Position numbers and translations under genes: made by a program. From a bacterium (GTDB lineage: Bacteria > JAMCPX01), in the NCBI GenBank assembly GCA_021792615.1, contig JAJYUJ010000020.1, positions 1-50,088 on the forward strand: 50,088 bases of DNA, in the 5' to 3' direction. The notes below the pieces were generated by a model. That model did not search any database. It was not told the origin of the DNA and saw nothing but the letters and a program-made list of their open reading frames with translations. Of this stretch, positions 25,447-32,988 are shown piece after piece (the first letter of the stretch is position 1; each line of letters starts with the position of its first letter).

Positions 25447-25556
25447 CTAGGCCAGAGTCTGTTCTCCCCTGAATGCTTCCAGAGCGATCTTTGCCTTCAG
25501 CCCTGCTTCGATTGTCTTTTTCATTCTAAACCTCCCTTTAGGCTTCTCTTACTACA
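25447..25556 (-). mobile_element. IS3-family element remnant: left end and start of orfA
   Basis: On the minus strand, the ATG at 25524 has a GGGAGG Shine-Dalgarno (25531-25536) and encodes KAKIALEAFRGEQTLA, the start of IS3/IS911-type OrfA (KAKVALEAlRGEkTLAElas). A TAG at 25447-25449 replaces the expected Glu codon, followed by ISSEY, the next family residues, so this is a nonsense-mutated and then truncated copy. The presumed left end is TGTAGTAAGAG starting at 25556; IS3 elements begin with TG. No orfB is present. Confidence 0.65.
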
Positions 25557-25710
25557 TTTCTTCACCCAAAGTAAGCTCTAAAAGTTGTCTATATCTTCCC
25601 GACCCTATAGTCTGCCTGCTTAAGAATGCGTACAACCTTTTCATAACCTTTTGCTTTCTGAATAAATTGAAGACAGCATAACTATCAAAAAGAAATGGTC
25701 CCTTGGGCAT
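25552..25710 (-). pseudogene. Truncated VapC-type PIN-domain toxin
   Basis: The ATG at 25708-25710 overlaps the vapB stop by one base (TAATG). The frame gives FLFDSYAVFNLFRKQKVMKR then RQLLELTLGEEM and stops. This is the N-terminal part of a PIN domain: the first acidic residue in FDSYA, then the LGE motif with the second acidic residue, normally followed by about 80 further residues. The frame ends at the point where the IS3-type left end begins, so the toxin was most likely interrupted by the insertion. It should be inactive: the last two acidic positions and the fold are lost. Confidence 0.65.
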
Positions 25711-25937
25711 TATATACGCTCGTTGTTTCGTTCTTGAATAAGCTTTTTCGCAAGAGAAGGCACAGAGGGCAGCACATAGCATGCGGCCTTGATAGCGTTG
25801 TGGACCGGTGGAACGAGATATATTATGCCATTGTACTCCGAAATCTGTATTGTGGTGCCTGGTTCTATATGATATTTTTTTCTTATGACAGACGGTATTA
25901 CAATCTGTCCTTTTGAAAGGGTTTTAAAATTAGACAT
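25710..25937 (-). CDS. VapB/AbrB-type antitoxin
   Basis: A 75-residue SpoVT/AbrB swapped-hairpin protein: FKTLSKGQIVIPSVIRKKYHIE and GTTIQISEYNGIIYLVPP are the classic DNA-binding half of VapB/MazE-type antitoxins. Such proteins bind their own promoter and neutralise the partner toxin. The toxin gene downstream is broken, so this is an orphan antitoxin, which may still repress. Shine-Dalgarno AGAGG lies 10 bases before the ATG. Confidence 0.8.
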   Translation of the reverse strand: MSNFKTLSKGQIVIPSVIRKKYHIEPGTTIQISEYNGIIYLVPPVHNAIKAACYVLPSVPSLAKKLIQERNNERI

Positions 25938-26119
25938 AATTATCCAACCTCTTTTTAAAAGTCATAAATTTATAATGAACTATACAACTTTAAAATTGTT
26001 CAATCAAGTCTATTACATGCCAAAAGGTATTTTTTGTTTTTATGTGATTTGGGTTGCTCAATCATAACTGTTGAAGAATGCTGCGGTATATGCTCTTTAG
26101 CAGGAAGAGAATAGAATAC

Positions 26120-27289
26120 ATGACCGGAACAGGTATAAAAAAAAACAGAATACTGATTACATGTGCAAAAGGCATAACACCTTTTTTGAAGGATGAGCTC
26201 ACCCAGCTCGGATTTCCCATAATCTCCGAAACCATCGCAGGCATAGCGACCGAGGGGACCATGGACGACACCCTCAGGCTCAACCTCATGCTCCGCACCG
26301 GACACCGGGTGCTTTTCCTGATCAAGCAGTTCCTCGCTCTCGATGCTGACGACCTGTACCGCTCGCTGTCGGAAATAGCATGGGAAGAGTATATTGCCGA
26401 GGACGGATATGTTTGCGTTACATCCAGCGTGGACAATACGAGTATCAGGGACTCCCGCTACGCGAATGTAAAAAGCAAGGATGCCATTGTCGACAGGATA
26501 AAGTCGCGGCGGGGGAGGCGTCCCGATTCAGGCCCCGATAAAAGCAACACCGTGATCAACATCTATTGGAAAGATGAGGAGTGCGCGGTATATTTCGATA
26601 CCTCGGGCGAGGCGCTTTCCCAGCGCGGATATAGAAAACTTCCGATGTCGGCACCCATGCAGGAAACGCTGGCTGCCGCCGTAATACGGGCAACCGGGTG
26701 GAACGGGAGTCAGAATTTCATCAATCCCATGTGCGGAAGCGGCACCCTTGCCATCGAAGCAGCGCTGATTGCACTGAACAGGGCACCCGGGCTTTTGAGG
26801 GATAATTACGGATTCATGCACATAAAAGGATTTAACAAACCCCTCTGGGACAGTCTGCGTACGCAGGCAAAGAAGGAGTCCCGCAAGACCATGCAGTGCA
26901 GGATCATCGCCACGGATATCAGCAGACAGTCCGTAGAGGCGGCAAAGAAAAATGCCGCAACAGCAGGCGTGGATCACCTGATAGAATTCGGTGTCTGTGA
27001 TTATGCCGAAACCACAATACCCGATGACAGGGGTATCGTAATACTCAACCCCGAGTATGGAAGAAGAATGGGAAACACCGGGATGCTCGAGGTCATGTAC
27101 AAGGGGATCGGCGATTTTTTCAAGAAAAGATGCAGTGGATGTACCGGGTATGTCTTTACCGGGAATCTTGACATGGCAAAGAAGATCGGACTGAAGGCAA
27201 AGCGCAGGATCCCGTTCTTCAACGGCAGCATAGAATGCAGGCTCCTCGAGTATGAGATGTACGAGGGCAGCAGACGCACAGTGGAATAA
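26120..27289 (+). CDS. THUMP-domain SAM-dependent RNA methyltransferase (RlmL/YpsC family)
   Basis: About 389 residues from the ATG at 26120, which has AGGAAGAG upstream; the frame is open from 26078, but the extra 14 residues do not look like family sequence. The N-terminal part contains a THUMP RNA-binding domain (about 40-150); the Rossmann domain has NPMCGSGTLAIEAALIA (motif I) and a late NPEYGRR motif, where most relatives have NPPYG. Related proteins make m2G in 23S rRNA (G2445 in E. coli) or in tRNA. The substrate cannot be assigned. It stands alone between the IS-scarred region and a small repeat element. Confidence 0.85.
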   Translation: MTGTGIKKNRILITCAKGITPFLKDELTQLGFPIISETIAGIATEGTMDDTLRLNLMLRTGHRVLFLIKQFLALDADDLYRSLSEIAWEEYIAEDGYVCVTSSVDNTSIRDSRYANVKSKDAIVDRIKSRRGRRPDSGPDKSNTVINIYWKDEECAVYFDTSGEALSQRGYRKLPMSAPMQETLAAAVIRATGWNGSQNFINPMCGSGTLAIEAALIALNRAPGLLRDNYGFMHIKGFNKPLWDSLRTQAKKESRKTMQCRIIATDISRQSVEAAKKNAATAGVDHLIEFGVCDYAETTIPDDRGIVILNPEYGRRMGNTGMLEVMYKGIGDFFKKRCSGCTGYVFTGNLDMAKKIGLKAKRRIPFFNGSIECRLLEYEMYEGSRRTVE

Positions 27290-27330
27290 ACTTTTTCAGG
27301 AGGAAGGAAAGAGTTTGAGACGATGCGAAG

Positions 27331-27377
27331 TAAACCTCCTTAACCCGAATAATGCGATTGTAAAATAAGGAGGTTTA
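27331..27377 (+). promoter_or_regulatory. 12-bp inverted repeat that covers a Shine-Dalgarno sequence
   Basis: TAAACCTCCTTA (27331-27342) and TAAGGAGGTTTA (27366-27377) are perfect complements with a 23-base loop. The right arm contains the AAGGAGG that would serve the small frame at 27382. The fold would therefore block initiation, as in RNA thermosensors and other riboregulators. A third copy of the left arm is found at 27537-27548, which could compete for pairing. Confidence 0.5.
27341..27359 (+). repeat. 19-base direct repeat, copy 1
   Basis: TAACCCGAATAATGCGATT occurs here and again at 27564-27582. With AAGTAAACCTCCTTA (27328-27342 and 27534-27548) it gives a compound repeat on each side of a 200-base segment containing the small frame. 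It looks like the ends of a small mobile or duplicated unit. Confidence 0.7.
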
Positions 27378-27381
27378 TGCA

Positions 27382-27459
27382 ATGAGCGATAAGCCCGCGT
27401 CAGACAAAGGTATTCTTCGAAAATCCGATAAGGAAACCATACCGGGTAATAGCATATAA
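27382..27459 (+). CDS. Possible 25-residue peptide
   Basis: The frame starts with MSDKPASDKGILRKS, is highly charged, and has an ideal AAGGAGG 8-14 bases before the ATG. It has no recognisable homology. Its Shine-Dalgarno lies in the hairpin at 27331-27377. It could be a leader peptide, a remnant of a gene truncated by the repeat unit, or chance. The 27460-27658 stretch holds only the second repeat copies and the hairpin at 27599. Confidence 0.3.
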   Translation: MSDKPASDKGILRKSDKETIPGNSI

Positions 27460-27563
27460 ACATACAGAGGACTAAAACCTCGTTTTTATATGGAAATGTA
27501 GAGATATCAGAAGGATCGCGGGATTGAGCGAATAAGTAAACCTCCTTATGACTTTATTCTGGT

Positions 27564-27582
27564 TAACCCGAATAATGCGATT
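27564..27582 (+). repeat. 19-base direct repeat, copy 2
   Basis: Identical to 27341-27359 (TAACCCGAATAATGCGATT). Here the preceding AAGTAAACCTCCTTA copy is 15 bases upstream instead of overlapping, so the two compound repeats differ by a small insertion (TGACTTTATTCTGGT). Confidence 0.7.
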
Positions 27583-27598
27583 TCCACCCTCCCGTTTT

Positions 27599-27617
27599 CC
27601 CTCCCGTCGAGGGAGGG
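27599..27617. terminator. Hairpin between convergent genes
   Basis: CCCTCCC (27599-27605) and GGGAGGG (27611-27617) flank a GTCGA loop, with TTTT before and GAGAAAA after. It sits 42 bases beyond the stop of the minus-strand oxidoreductase gene. Similar CCCTCxC/GGGAGG hairpins occur at 45683, so it can also be a dispersed palindromic repeat. Confidence 0.5.
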
Positions 27618-27658
27618 AGAAAAATGGGCATCTCTGTTTTTTAAATGCGCGATCCTGG

Positions 27659-29356
27659 TTACTCTTTGGAATCCAGCCCCAGGGTTTTGCCGGGGTTCAT
27701 GATATTGTTCGGATCGAAATGCCTCTTGAGTGCGCGCAGCACCTGAATCTGCTCCTTGCCGAGATAGTTCTCCATCCACGGTGCGAACATCCTGCCGATC
27801 CCGTGGTGATGGCTGATGGACCCCCCGTACTCCACGATCTTATCCACAATCTGTTTGCGAAACTCAAAAAACTCGTTGCCGTCTTTGGGCTTGAGCATGA
27901 GGATAAAATACAGGTTCGTTCCCTGGGGATAAAAGTGCGAGGCATGAGTCGTACAGATTGTGCCGGGGCGGCTCTTGACGAACGATCGTACACCCTGGTG
28001 CAGCCGGTGCAGGTTGTCCCAGGTTACGCCGGTTTCGAGCGTGTCGATAATGATACCGTAATCCAGGAGGTCTTCCCGCATGTGAACGTCCGAGTACCTG
28101 CCATGCTCCCATTGTTTGGTGGCATAGCCGGTCAGGGACATCGCTCCGAACCGGTGTGCGATCTTTGATGCCATTTTCTTCACATGCTTTGCACTGCCTT
28201 TCTCCCCTTCCGCCGTCCCGATGCACAGACACCGCTCCATGGGCTTAAGTCCCCGCAGCCTCAGAAACTTGTCCAGCACCCCATCATTGAATCCCTTGAG
28301 TTTCAGACCTATCTCCGTTTCCTCGGGGTCGGAGATACGCAGCACCGCAGGCAGGCCGAATTCGCCCTGCACAATCTCGCGTGATGCGTTGACCGCTGCT
28401 TCCCACGTCGGGAACATGAAGGCAAAGCGCCGGCGGTTATCCGGCATATACCTGAATATCTTCATCGTGACCTCGACGAGGATCCCGTAGGTACCTTCAC
28501 TCCCTTTCATGATATCGTTCACTTTCGGACCCGTTGCCGTACCGGGAATGTCACGCGTTTTGATAATACCTGCCGGGGTTACATATTCCTGGCTCAGAAC
28601 GATATCATACGCATCGCCGTAATAGGTTGAAGCTTGCCCGGAACCCAGCGCAAGTATCCAGCCCCCCACCGATGCAATCTCGAAAGATTGGGGAAAATGC
28701 CCGCACGTGTACCGGTGTGTTGTACCATAGATCTCCGGAGCGCGGTTCAGCGCTGCTTCATAATCCGGTCCCATAAGCCCCGGCTGAACCAATGCGGTCT
28801 GGTTGTTTTCGTTCACCGATATGACCTTGTTCATGTGGGTACTCATGACGAGCGCGATACCGCCTTGATCCGACCGTATCCCGAGGACCACACCCGACCC
28901 TGCCCCGTACGTGATGATGGGTATCTTCTGTGCGTTGCAGTACGCAACTATTTTTACAACATCTTCTTTGTTGCGCGGGTGGATCGCAAGGTCAGGCACC
29001 CTGTCCGTAGCCTTGTTCCTCATGGCAAGGTCTTCATCCAGGGACTTCCCATGCCCGTATCTGACACGGCTGTAATCGTCCGTCGCGACGTTATCTTTTC
29101 CCACGATACCGATAAATGCATTGATATGGCTATCGCTCAGTCCCGGCTTGCGTTGCAGAACGACCCTTTCATCACCCCCGGGCCGGCGCTTTTTGAAGTC
29201 TTCATCGGTCATTCCAAACTCTTTTTTGAACATTTCGTACCATGCTGCACTCGGATGTGAAAATTTTTTAGGGTCGTACTTAAAGATAGACCTATAGGTA
29301 CCATCAGCCGGGATATCTTCTCTCCAAGCCGGCTGGAATGATTGTCGTGGTTTCAT
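27659..29356 (-). CDS. FAD-linked oxidoreductase, alkyl-DHAP synthase (AGPS)-like
   Basis: About 565 residues of the vanillyl-alcohol-oxidase/FAD-binding-4 superfamily. I start at the ATG at 29356 (AAAGGAG 5 bases upstream) instead of 29407. The FAD domain shows TYGAGSGVVLG, ALVQPGLMG and the GHFPQSFEIASVGGWILALG core; the last has the same build as human AGPS (GHEPDSFEFSTVGGW). Near the end, ISHHHGIGR (AGPS: SHHHGVGK) and FDPNNIMNPGKTLG are conserved. True AGPS makes ether lipids from acyl-DHAP; many bacterial homologues are D-lactate/glycolate-type oxidases, so the reaction is open. No acyl-DHAP partner is seen in the window. Confidence 0.8.
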   Translation of the reverse strand: MKPRQSFQPAWREDIPADGTYRSIFKYDPKKFSHPSAAWYEMFKKEFGMTDEDFKKRRPGGDERVVLQRKPGLSDSHINAFIGIVGKDNVATDDYSRVRYGHGKSLDEDLAMRNKATDRVPDLAIHPRNKEDVVKIVAYCNAQKIPIITYGAGSGVVLGIRSDQGGIALVMSTHMNKVISVNENNQTALVQPGLMGPDYEAALNRAPEIYGTTHRYTCGHFPQSFEIASVGGWILALGSGQASTYYGDAYDIVLSQEYVTPAGIIKTRDIPGTATGPKVNDIMKGSEGTYGILVEVTMKIFRYMPDNRRRFAFMFPTWEAAVNASREIVQGEFGLPAVLRISDPEETEIGLKLKGFNDGVLDKFLRLRGLKPMERCLCIGTAEGEKGSAKHVKKMASKIAHRFGAMSLTGYATKQWEHGRYSDVHMREDLLDYGIIIDTLETGVTWDNLHRLHQGVRSFVKSRPGTICTTHASHFYPQGTNLYFILMLKPKDGNEFFEFRKQIVDKIVEYGGSISHHHGIGRMFAPWMENYLGKEQIQVLRALKRHFDPNNIMNPGKTLGLDSKE

Positions 29357-29559
29357 AATACTCCTTTTGCGTGTTCCATGATGGAACAGTTCTCTTGATT
29401 TTTGCAATAACGTGATTTTTTTGTCAAGAGAATACAGGTCTTTGTATTTGTGGAACGCGTTAGGGAACTTTTTCCGTTAGCACGCACAGTAAAATATACA
29501 TGATTTCCCAATACACTTGAAATTAATGGATAGTCCGGTATTTTAATACCTAAAATAAA

Positions 29560-31143
29560 ATGGCTGAGCGAAATAACGATAAAGATTACAAATGGTGGGT
29601 ACTTGCCATCGTCATGATTGGCAGCTTCATGAGCGTTCTGGACAGCTCGGGCATGAATATCGCCCTGCCGCATTTCATGGTCGCATTCGGTATAAACATG
29701 GAACAGGTGGAATGGATATCCACGGTATACATGCTCGCGTTTGCGATATTTATACTGTTCGCAACGTGGATGAAGAACCTCATCGGGCTGAAACGGACGT
29801 TTTTGTTCGGCTTGTCCTTTTTCGTCATCGGCTCTTTTTTGTGCAGCTTCGCATGGAGCCTTGATTCTCTTATCTTCTTCAGGGTCATCCAGGCAATCGG
29901 CGCAGGGGCCATTACCCCGATCAGCGTGACCATGCTCTCGGAGGTGTTTCCGAAAGAGGAGCGGGGCTTCGCGCTCGGCATGTGGGGAGCAGGGACCACG
30001 GTGGCGCCTGCGATAGGCCCCATGATGTTCGGCTATATCATCGACCACGTTGGCTGGCGCGCATTGTTCTACATTAACATCCCCATCGGCGTGCTCACCC
30101 TGTTCTGGGCTATCACGGTTCTACGGCCATCCAAAGGTAATCTGAAACTCTACAAGAATTTCGATTACATAGGTTTCATAGCGTTCTCCGTGTTCATCAG
30201 TACGTTGATGGTCGCCCTTCAAAAAGGGCAGGAAAAGGGATGGATGTCCGGGTATATAACCTCGCTGTTTGCAGTTTCTTATTTCTCGTTTTTGCTTTTT
30301 CTCATGACAGAGTTTATGGTCGAGCATCCTATCATGGACCTTTCCATCTTTAGAAACTATAATTTTACCCTGTCCAACATCATGCAGCTCACCAGGTCCG
30401 TGGCTTTGATAGGGAGCGTTTTCCTTATGAGTATGTTCTTCCAGAACCTCATGAACTATTCGGCGACAACGACGGGCATGATGCTGATACCGCAGGCACT
30501 TGCCCTGACTGTCAGTATGCCGATCGCGGGCAAGATTTCCGACTGGCTGGGTTCGAAAAAACCGTTGATCTTCGGCACCCTGCTAACGGCATTCTCCCTG
30601 TTATATTTTTCTTCCCTGTCGATCTATTCGAGTACCGGCTTCATTGTAGCAGGTATGATTATGCGGGGGTGCGGCATAAGTTTTATCATGGCACCATTGA
30701 CCAATTCCGCCATAAATGCACTCGAACCGGAACAGGTGAACCTGGGTTCGGGTATCCTGAATCTGCTCCTGAGGATCGGGAGTTCGTTCAGCATTGCGGT
30801 CATGGGCGTTATCGTGGAAAACAGAACGGCCTTCCACATGGCCACATACACCGGAAGCATAGCCTACAATTCTCCGCTCTGGTATGAGATGCTGGACAGG
30901 GTCAAAGCGTATGCCCTGAGTACAGGGGCCAGTTTTTATAACGCAGGTATTGCAAGTAAAGGCGTCTTCATCGGATACTATTTGAAACGGTGGGCAAGTG
31001 CCAATGCTTACGACGATGCGTTTTTCCTCTCTGCGCTGTTTGTACTGGCGAGTATGATCCCGACGTTCATGATAAGGAACATCATCTACAAAAAAGTAAA
31101 ACCGGCGAAAGAGGCGGCTGTGGTCGAATCCAAACAGCAATGA
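29560..31143 (+). CDS. DHA2-family (EmrB/QacA) multidrug exporter
   Basis: A 527-residue MFS protein with 14 predicted transmembrane helices. The first is IVMIGSFMSVLDSSGMNIAL, with motif D1 (LDsTIVNVALP type) and motif C GAGTTVAPAIGPMMFG. It exports drugs or similar compounds with protons. The start is uncertain: no Shine-Dalgarno is visible before the ATG at 29560, but the alignment of helix 1 supports it. No EmrA-type membrane fusion partner is adjacent. It ends 4 bases before the stop of the convergent ABC permease. Confidence 0.88.
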   Translation: MAERNNDKDYKWWVLAIVMIGSFMSVLDSSGMNIALPHFMVAFGINMEQVEWISTVYMLAFAIFILFATWMKNLIGLKRTFLFGLSFFVIGSFLCSFAWSLDSLIFFRVIQAIGAGAITPISVTMLSEVFPKEERGFALGMWGAGTTVAPAIGPMMFGYIIDHVGWRALFYINIPIGVLTLFWAITVLRPSKGNLKLYKNFDYIGFIAFSVFISTLMVALQKGQEKGWMSGYITSLFAVSYFSFLLFLMTEFMVEHPIMDLSIFRNYNFTLSNIMQLTRSVALIGSVFLMSMFFQNLMNYSATTTGMMLIPQALALTVSMPIAGKISDWLGSKKPLIFGTLLTAFSLLYFSSLSIYSSTGFIVAGMIMRGCGISFIMAPLTNSAINALEPEQVNLGSGILNLLLRIGSSFSIAVMGVIVENRTAFHMATYTGSIAYNSPLWYEMLDRVKAYALSTGASFYNAGIASKGVFIGYYLKRWASANAYDDAFFLSALFVLASMIPTFMIRNIIYKKVKPAKEAAVVESKQQ

Positions 31144-31146
31144 CCT

Positions 31147-31920
31147 TTATTCTTTCTGCTGCCGGTTAAATGCGAAAGCTGCAAGTATCGAGCTGACCAG
31201 GGTAAAGACAACCATGAGGAGGATATCCGAAAACAGGGAGAAATCGGAATGAAAATGTGCAAACTCAACGAACATGACGTGCTTGAAGCTGTCGATACCG
31301 TAACTCAGGGGATTCAAATACATCAAGTAACGCATGAATGCCGGTAAAACGTTTATCGGATACATGGCACCGCTCAGAAAGAACATGGGCATGACAATAA
31401 AATTCATGATGATATTGAAGCTCTCAAACGACTTTATCATGGATGCGATAAAAACACCGATTGCCGATATGCACATGGATACGATCATAACAAACACAAC
31501 GAGCAGAAGTGCCTCAAATACCGTAAACCGGATTCCTATGAACGGAGCAGCAGCCATGATGATGACACCCTGAATGGTGGAAACAAGGGTCCCGCTCACA
31601 ATCTTGCCGAATGCGACGGAGAAGCGCGAAACCGGCGTTACGAGTATTTCTTTCATGAAACCGAATTCCCTGTCCCAGACGATGGATATGGACGAGAACA
31701 TCGCACTGAAAAGGATGGTCATTCCGAGAATGCCCGGGAGTATAAACTGGATATAGCTGACACCGAGCCCGCCTTTTATAACCTGATTCAGCCCCGTACC
31801 GATCAGGAAGAGCCATGTCAGCGGCCTGGCGATCATGCCTATCAACCGCGACTTCTGCCTGAAAAACTTCTTCAGGTCCCTCAGGGTGATCACATAAACA
31901 GGAAGGATAAATTTTCTCAT
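31147..31920 (-). CDS. ABC-2 type permease, DrrB-like
   Basis: A 257-residue membrane protein with six predicted helices. It has the ABC-2 signature: ITLRDLKKFFRQKSRLIGMI near the start, FMKEILVTPVSRFSVAFGK, and MFFLSGAMYPINVLP before the last helix pair. It is the daunorubicin-resistance DrrB/NodJ-type partner of the ATPase gene, which it overlaps by 4 bases. It exports an unknown lipophilic compound. Confidence 0.88.
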   Translation of the reverse strand: MRKFILPVYVITLRDLKKFFRQKSRLIGMIARPLTWLFLIGTGLNQVIKGGLGVSYIQFILPGILGMTILFSAMFSSISIVWDREFGFMKEILVTPVSRFSVAFGKIVSGTLVSTIQGVIIMAAAPFIGIRFTVFEALLLVVFVMIVSMCISAIGVFIASMIKSFESFNIIMNFIVMPMFFLSGAMYPINVLPAFMRYLMYLNPLSYGIDSFKHVMFVEFAHFHSDFSLFSDILLMVVFTLVSSILAAFAFNRQQKE

Positions 31921-32867
31921 CTGTTATGTCCCCTTACTTTGGGCGGACGGTCTATGTACTCGTCCCGTATCTCGGAACCGGTCAGCGAAATGTAGAGTTC
32001 TTCCAGCACAGGCTTGTTTATTTTAAAATCGTTTATTTTGAGGCCCGAGAGGTTCATCATTTGTTTGAGAAACATGTCGGGGTCTTCCGTTTTGATCTGA
32101 TACTCTCCGCTGCCAAGCCCGCTCATGCCGTGCTCAAGCAGGGTCTGAACGGTTGCGCTGTCGGTCGCCCCGAAGGTGACCGTGGCTCTGCCCATTTCAT
32201 TGATCAGCTTTTGCGGGTTCCCGACGGCAACAATCCTGCCGTGATCGATGATGGCAATCCTGTCGAAGTCGGATGCCTCTTCTATATAATGGGTCGTGAC
32301 AAAGATCGTTGTCCCTTCTATCTTTTTCATTTCCTTGATAAATGCCCAGACGTTTGCCCGTGTCTGGGGATCGAGCCCGATCGTCGGTTCGTCCAGGAAC
32401 AGTACCCTGGGCTTGTGCAGTAATCCCCTGATGAGCTCGAGCCTGCGCTTCATACCGCCGGACAGGTGTTTCACAAGCTCGTTCTTTTTGTTCTGCATTC
32501 CTATCATGGAAAGGATCTCGTCGATCCTCCTCACAGCATCGTACCTGCTCATGCCGTACAGGTACGCGTGGAACAAGAGGTTCTCGAAGGTTGTCAGCTC
32601 GTTGTCGAGGGTCGTCTCCTGAAAAACAAGTCCTATGTGCTCCCTGATTTTTTCTGACTCCCTGCTTACATCAAATCCCGCGATGAAGACCCGGCCTGCC
32701 GAAGGCTTGAGCAAGGTACACAGGATGTTTATCGTCGTTGTTTTTCCCGCGCCGTTCGGACCGAGAAATCCGAATAACTCTCCGTACCCGATCTCGAACG
32801 ATATACCGTTGACCGCGTGAACGCCGTCATAGGATTTATAAAGCTCTTTTACCTCTATAGCATTCAT
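31917..32867 (-). CDS. ABC transporter ATP-binding subunit, DrrA-like
   Basis: A 316-residue ATPase with Walker A GPNGAGKTTT, Q-loop VFQETTLD, signature LSGGMKRRLE, and Walker B RVLFLDEPTIGLDP. The C-terminal 90 residues (GATDSATVQTLLEHG) form the extension typical of DrrA/NodI-type ATPases. With the overlapping permease it forms a two-gene exporter. No good Shine-Dalgarno precedes the ATG at 32867. The next gene, at 32989, is divergent, so promoters for both lie in the 121-base gap. Confidence 0.9.
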   Translation of the reverse strand: MNAIEVKELYKSYDGVHAVNGISFEIGYGELFGFLGPNGAGKTTTINILCTLLKPSAGRVFIAGFDVSRESEKIREHIGLVFQETTLDNELTTFENLLFHAYLYGMSRYDAVRRIDEILSMIGMQNKKNELVKHLSGGMKRRLELIRGLLHKPRVLFLDEPTIGLDPQTRANVWAFIKEMKKIEGTTIFVTTHYIEEASDFDRIAIIDHGRIVAVGNPQKLINEMGRATVTFGATDSATVQTLLEHGMSGLGSGEYQIKTEDPDMFLKQMMNLSGLKINDFKINKPVLEELYISLTGSEIRDEYIDRPPKVRGHNR

Positions 32868-32988
32868 GGTTCATACGAAACCACAGAAGCATACCCTTGA
32901 TCAACAATTTGATTTACCAGGGAATTGTACTTTCCCGCATTCCTGTGCTACGGTTCAATGATACGATTGTAAAAAGGGGGACTGAACC

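Noticed and set aside
27548-28168. 206-codon plus-strand frame
   Set aside because: Antisense shadow of the AGPS-like gene, whose conserved motifs fix the minus strand as coding.
29353-30048. 231-codon minus-strand frame opposite the MFS exporter
   Set aside because: His- and Arg-rich shadow of transmembrane helices.
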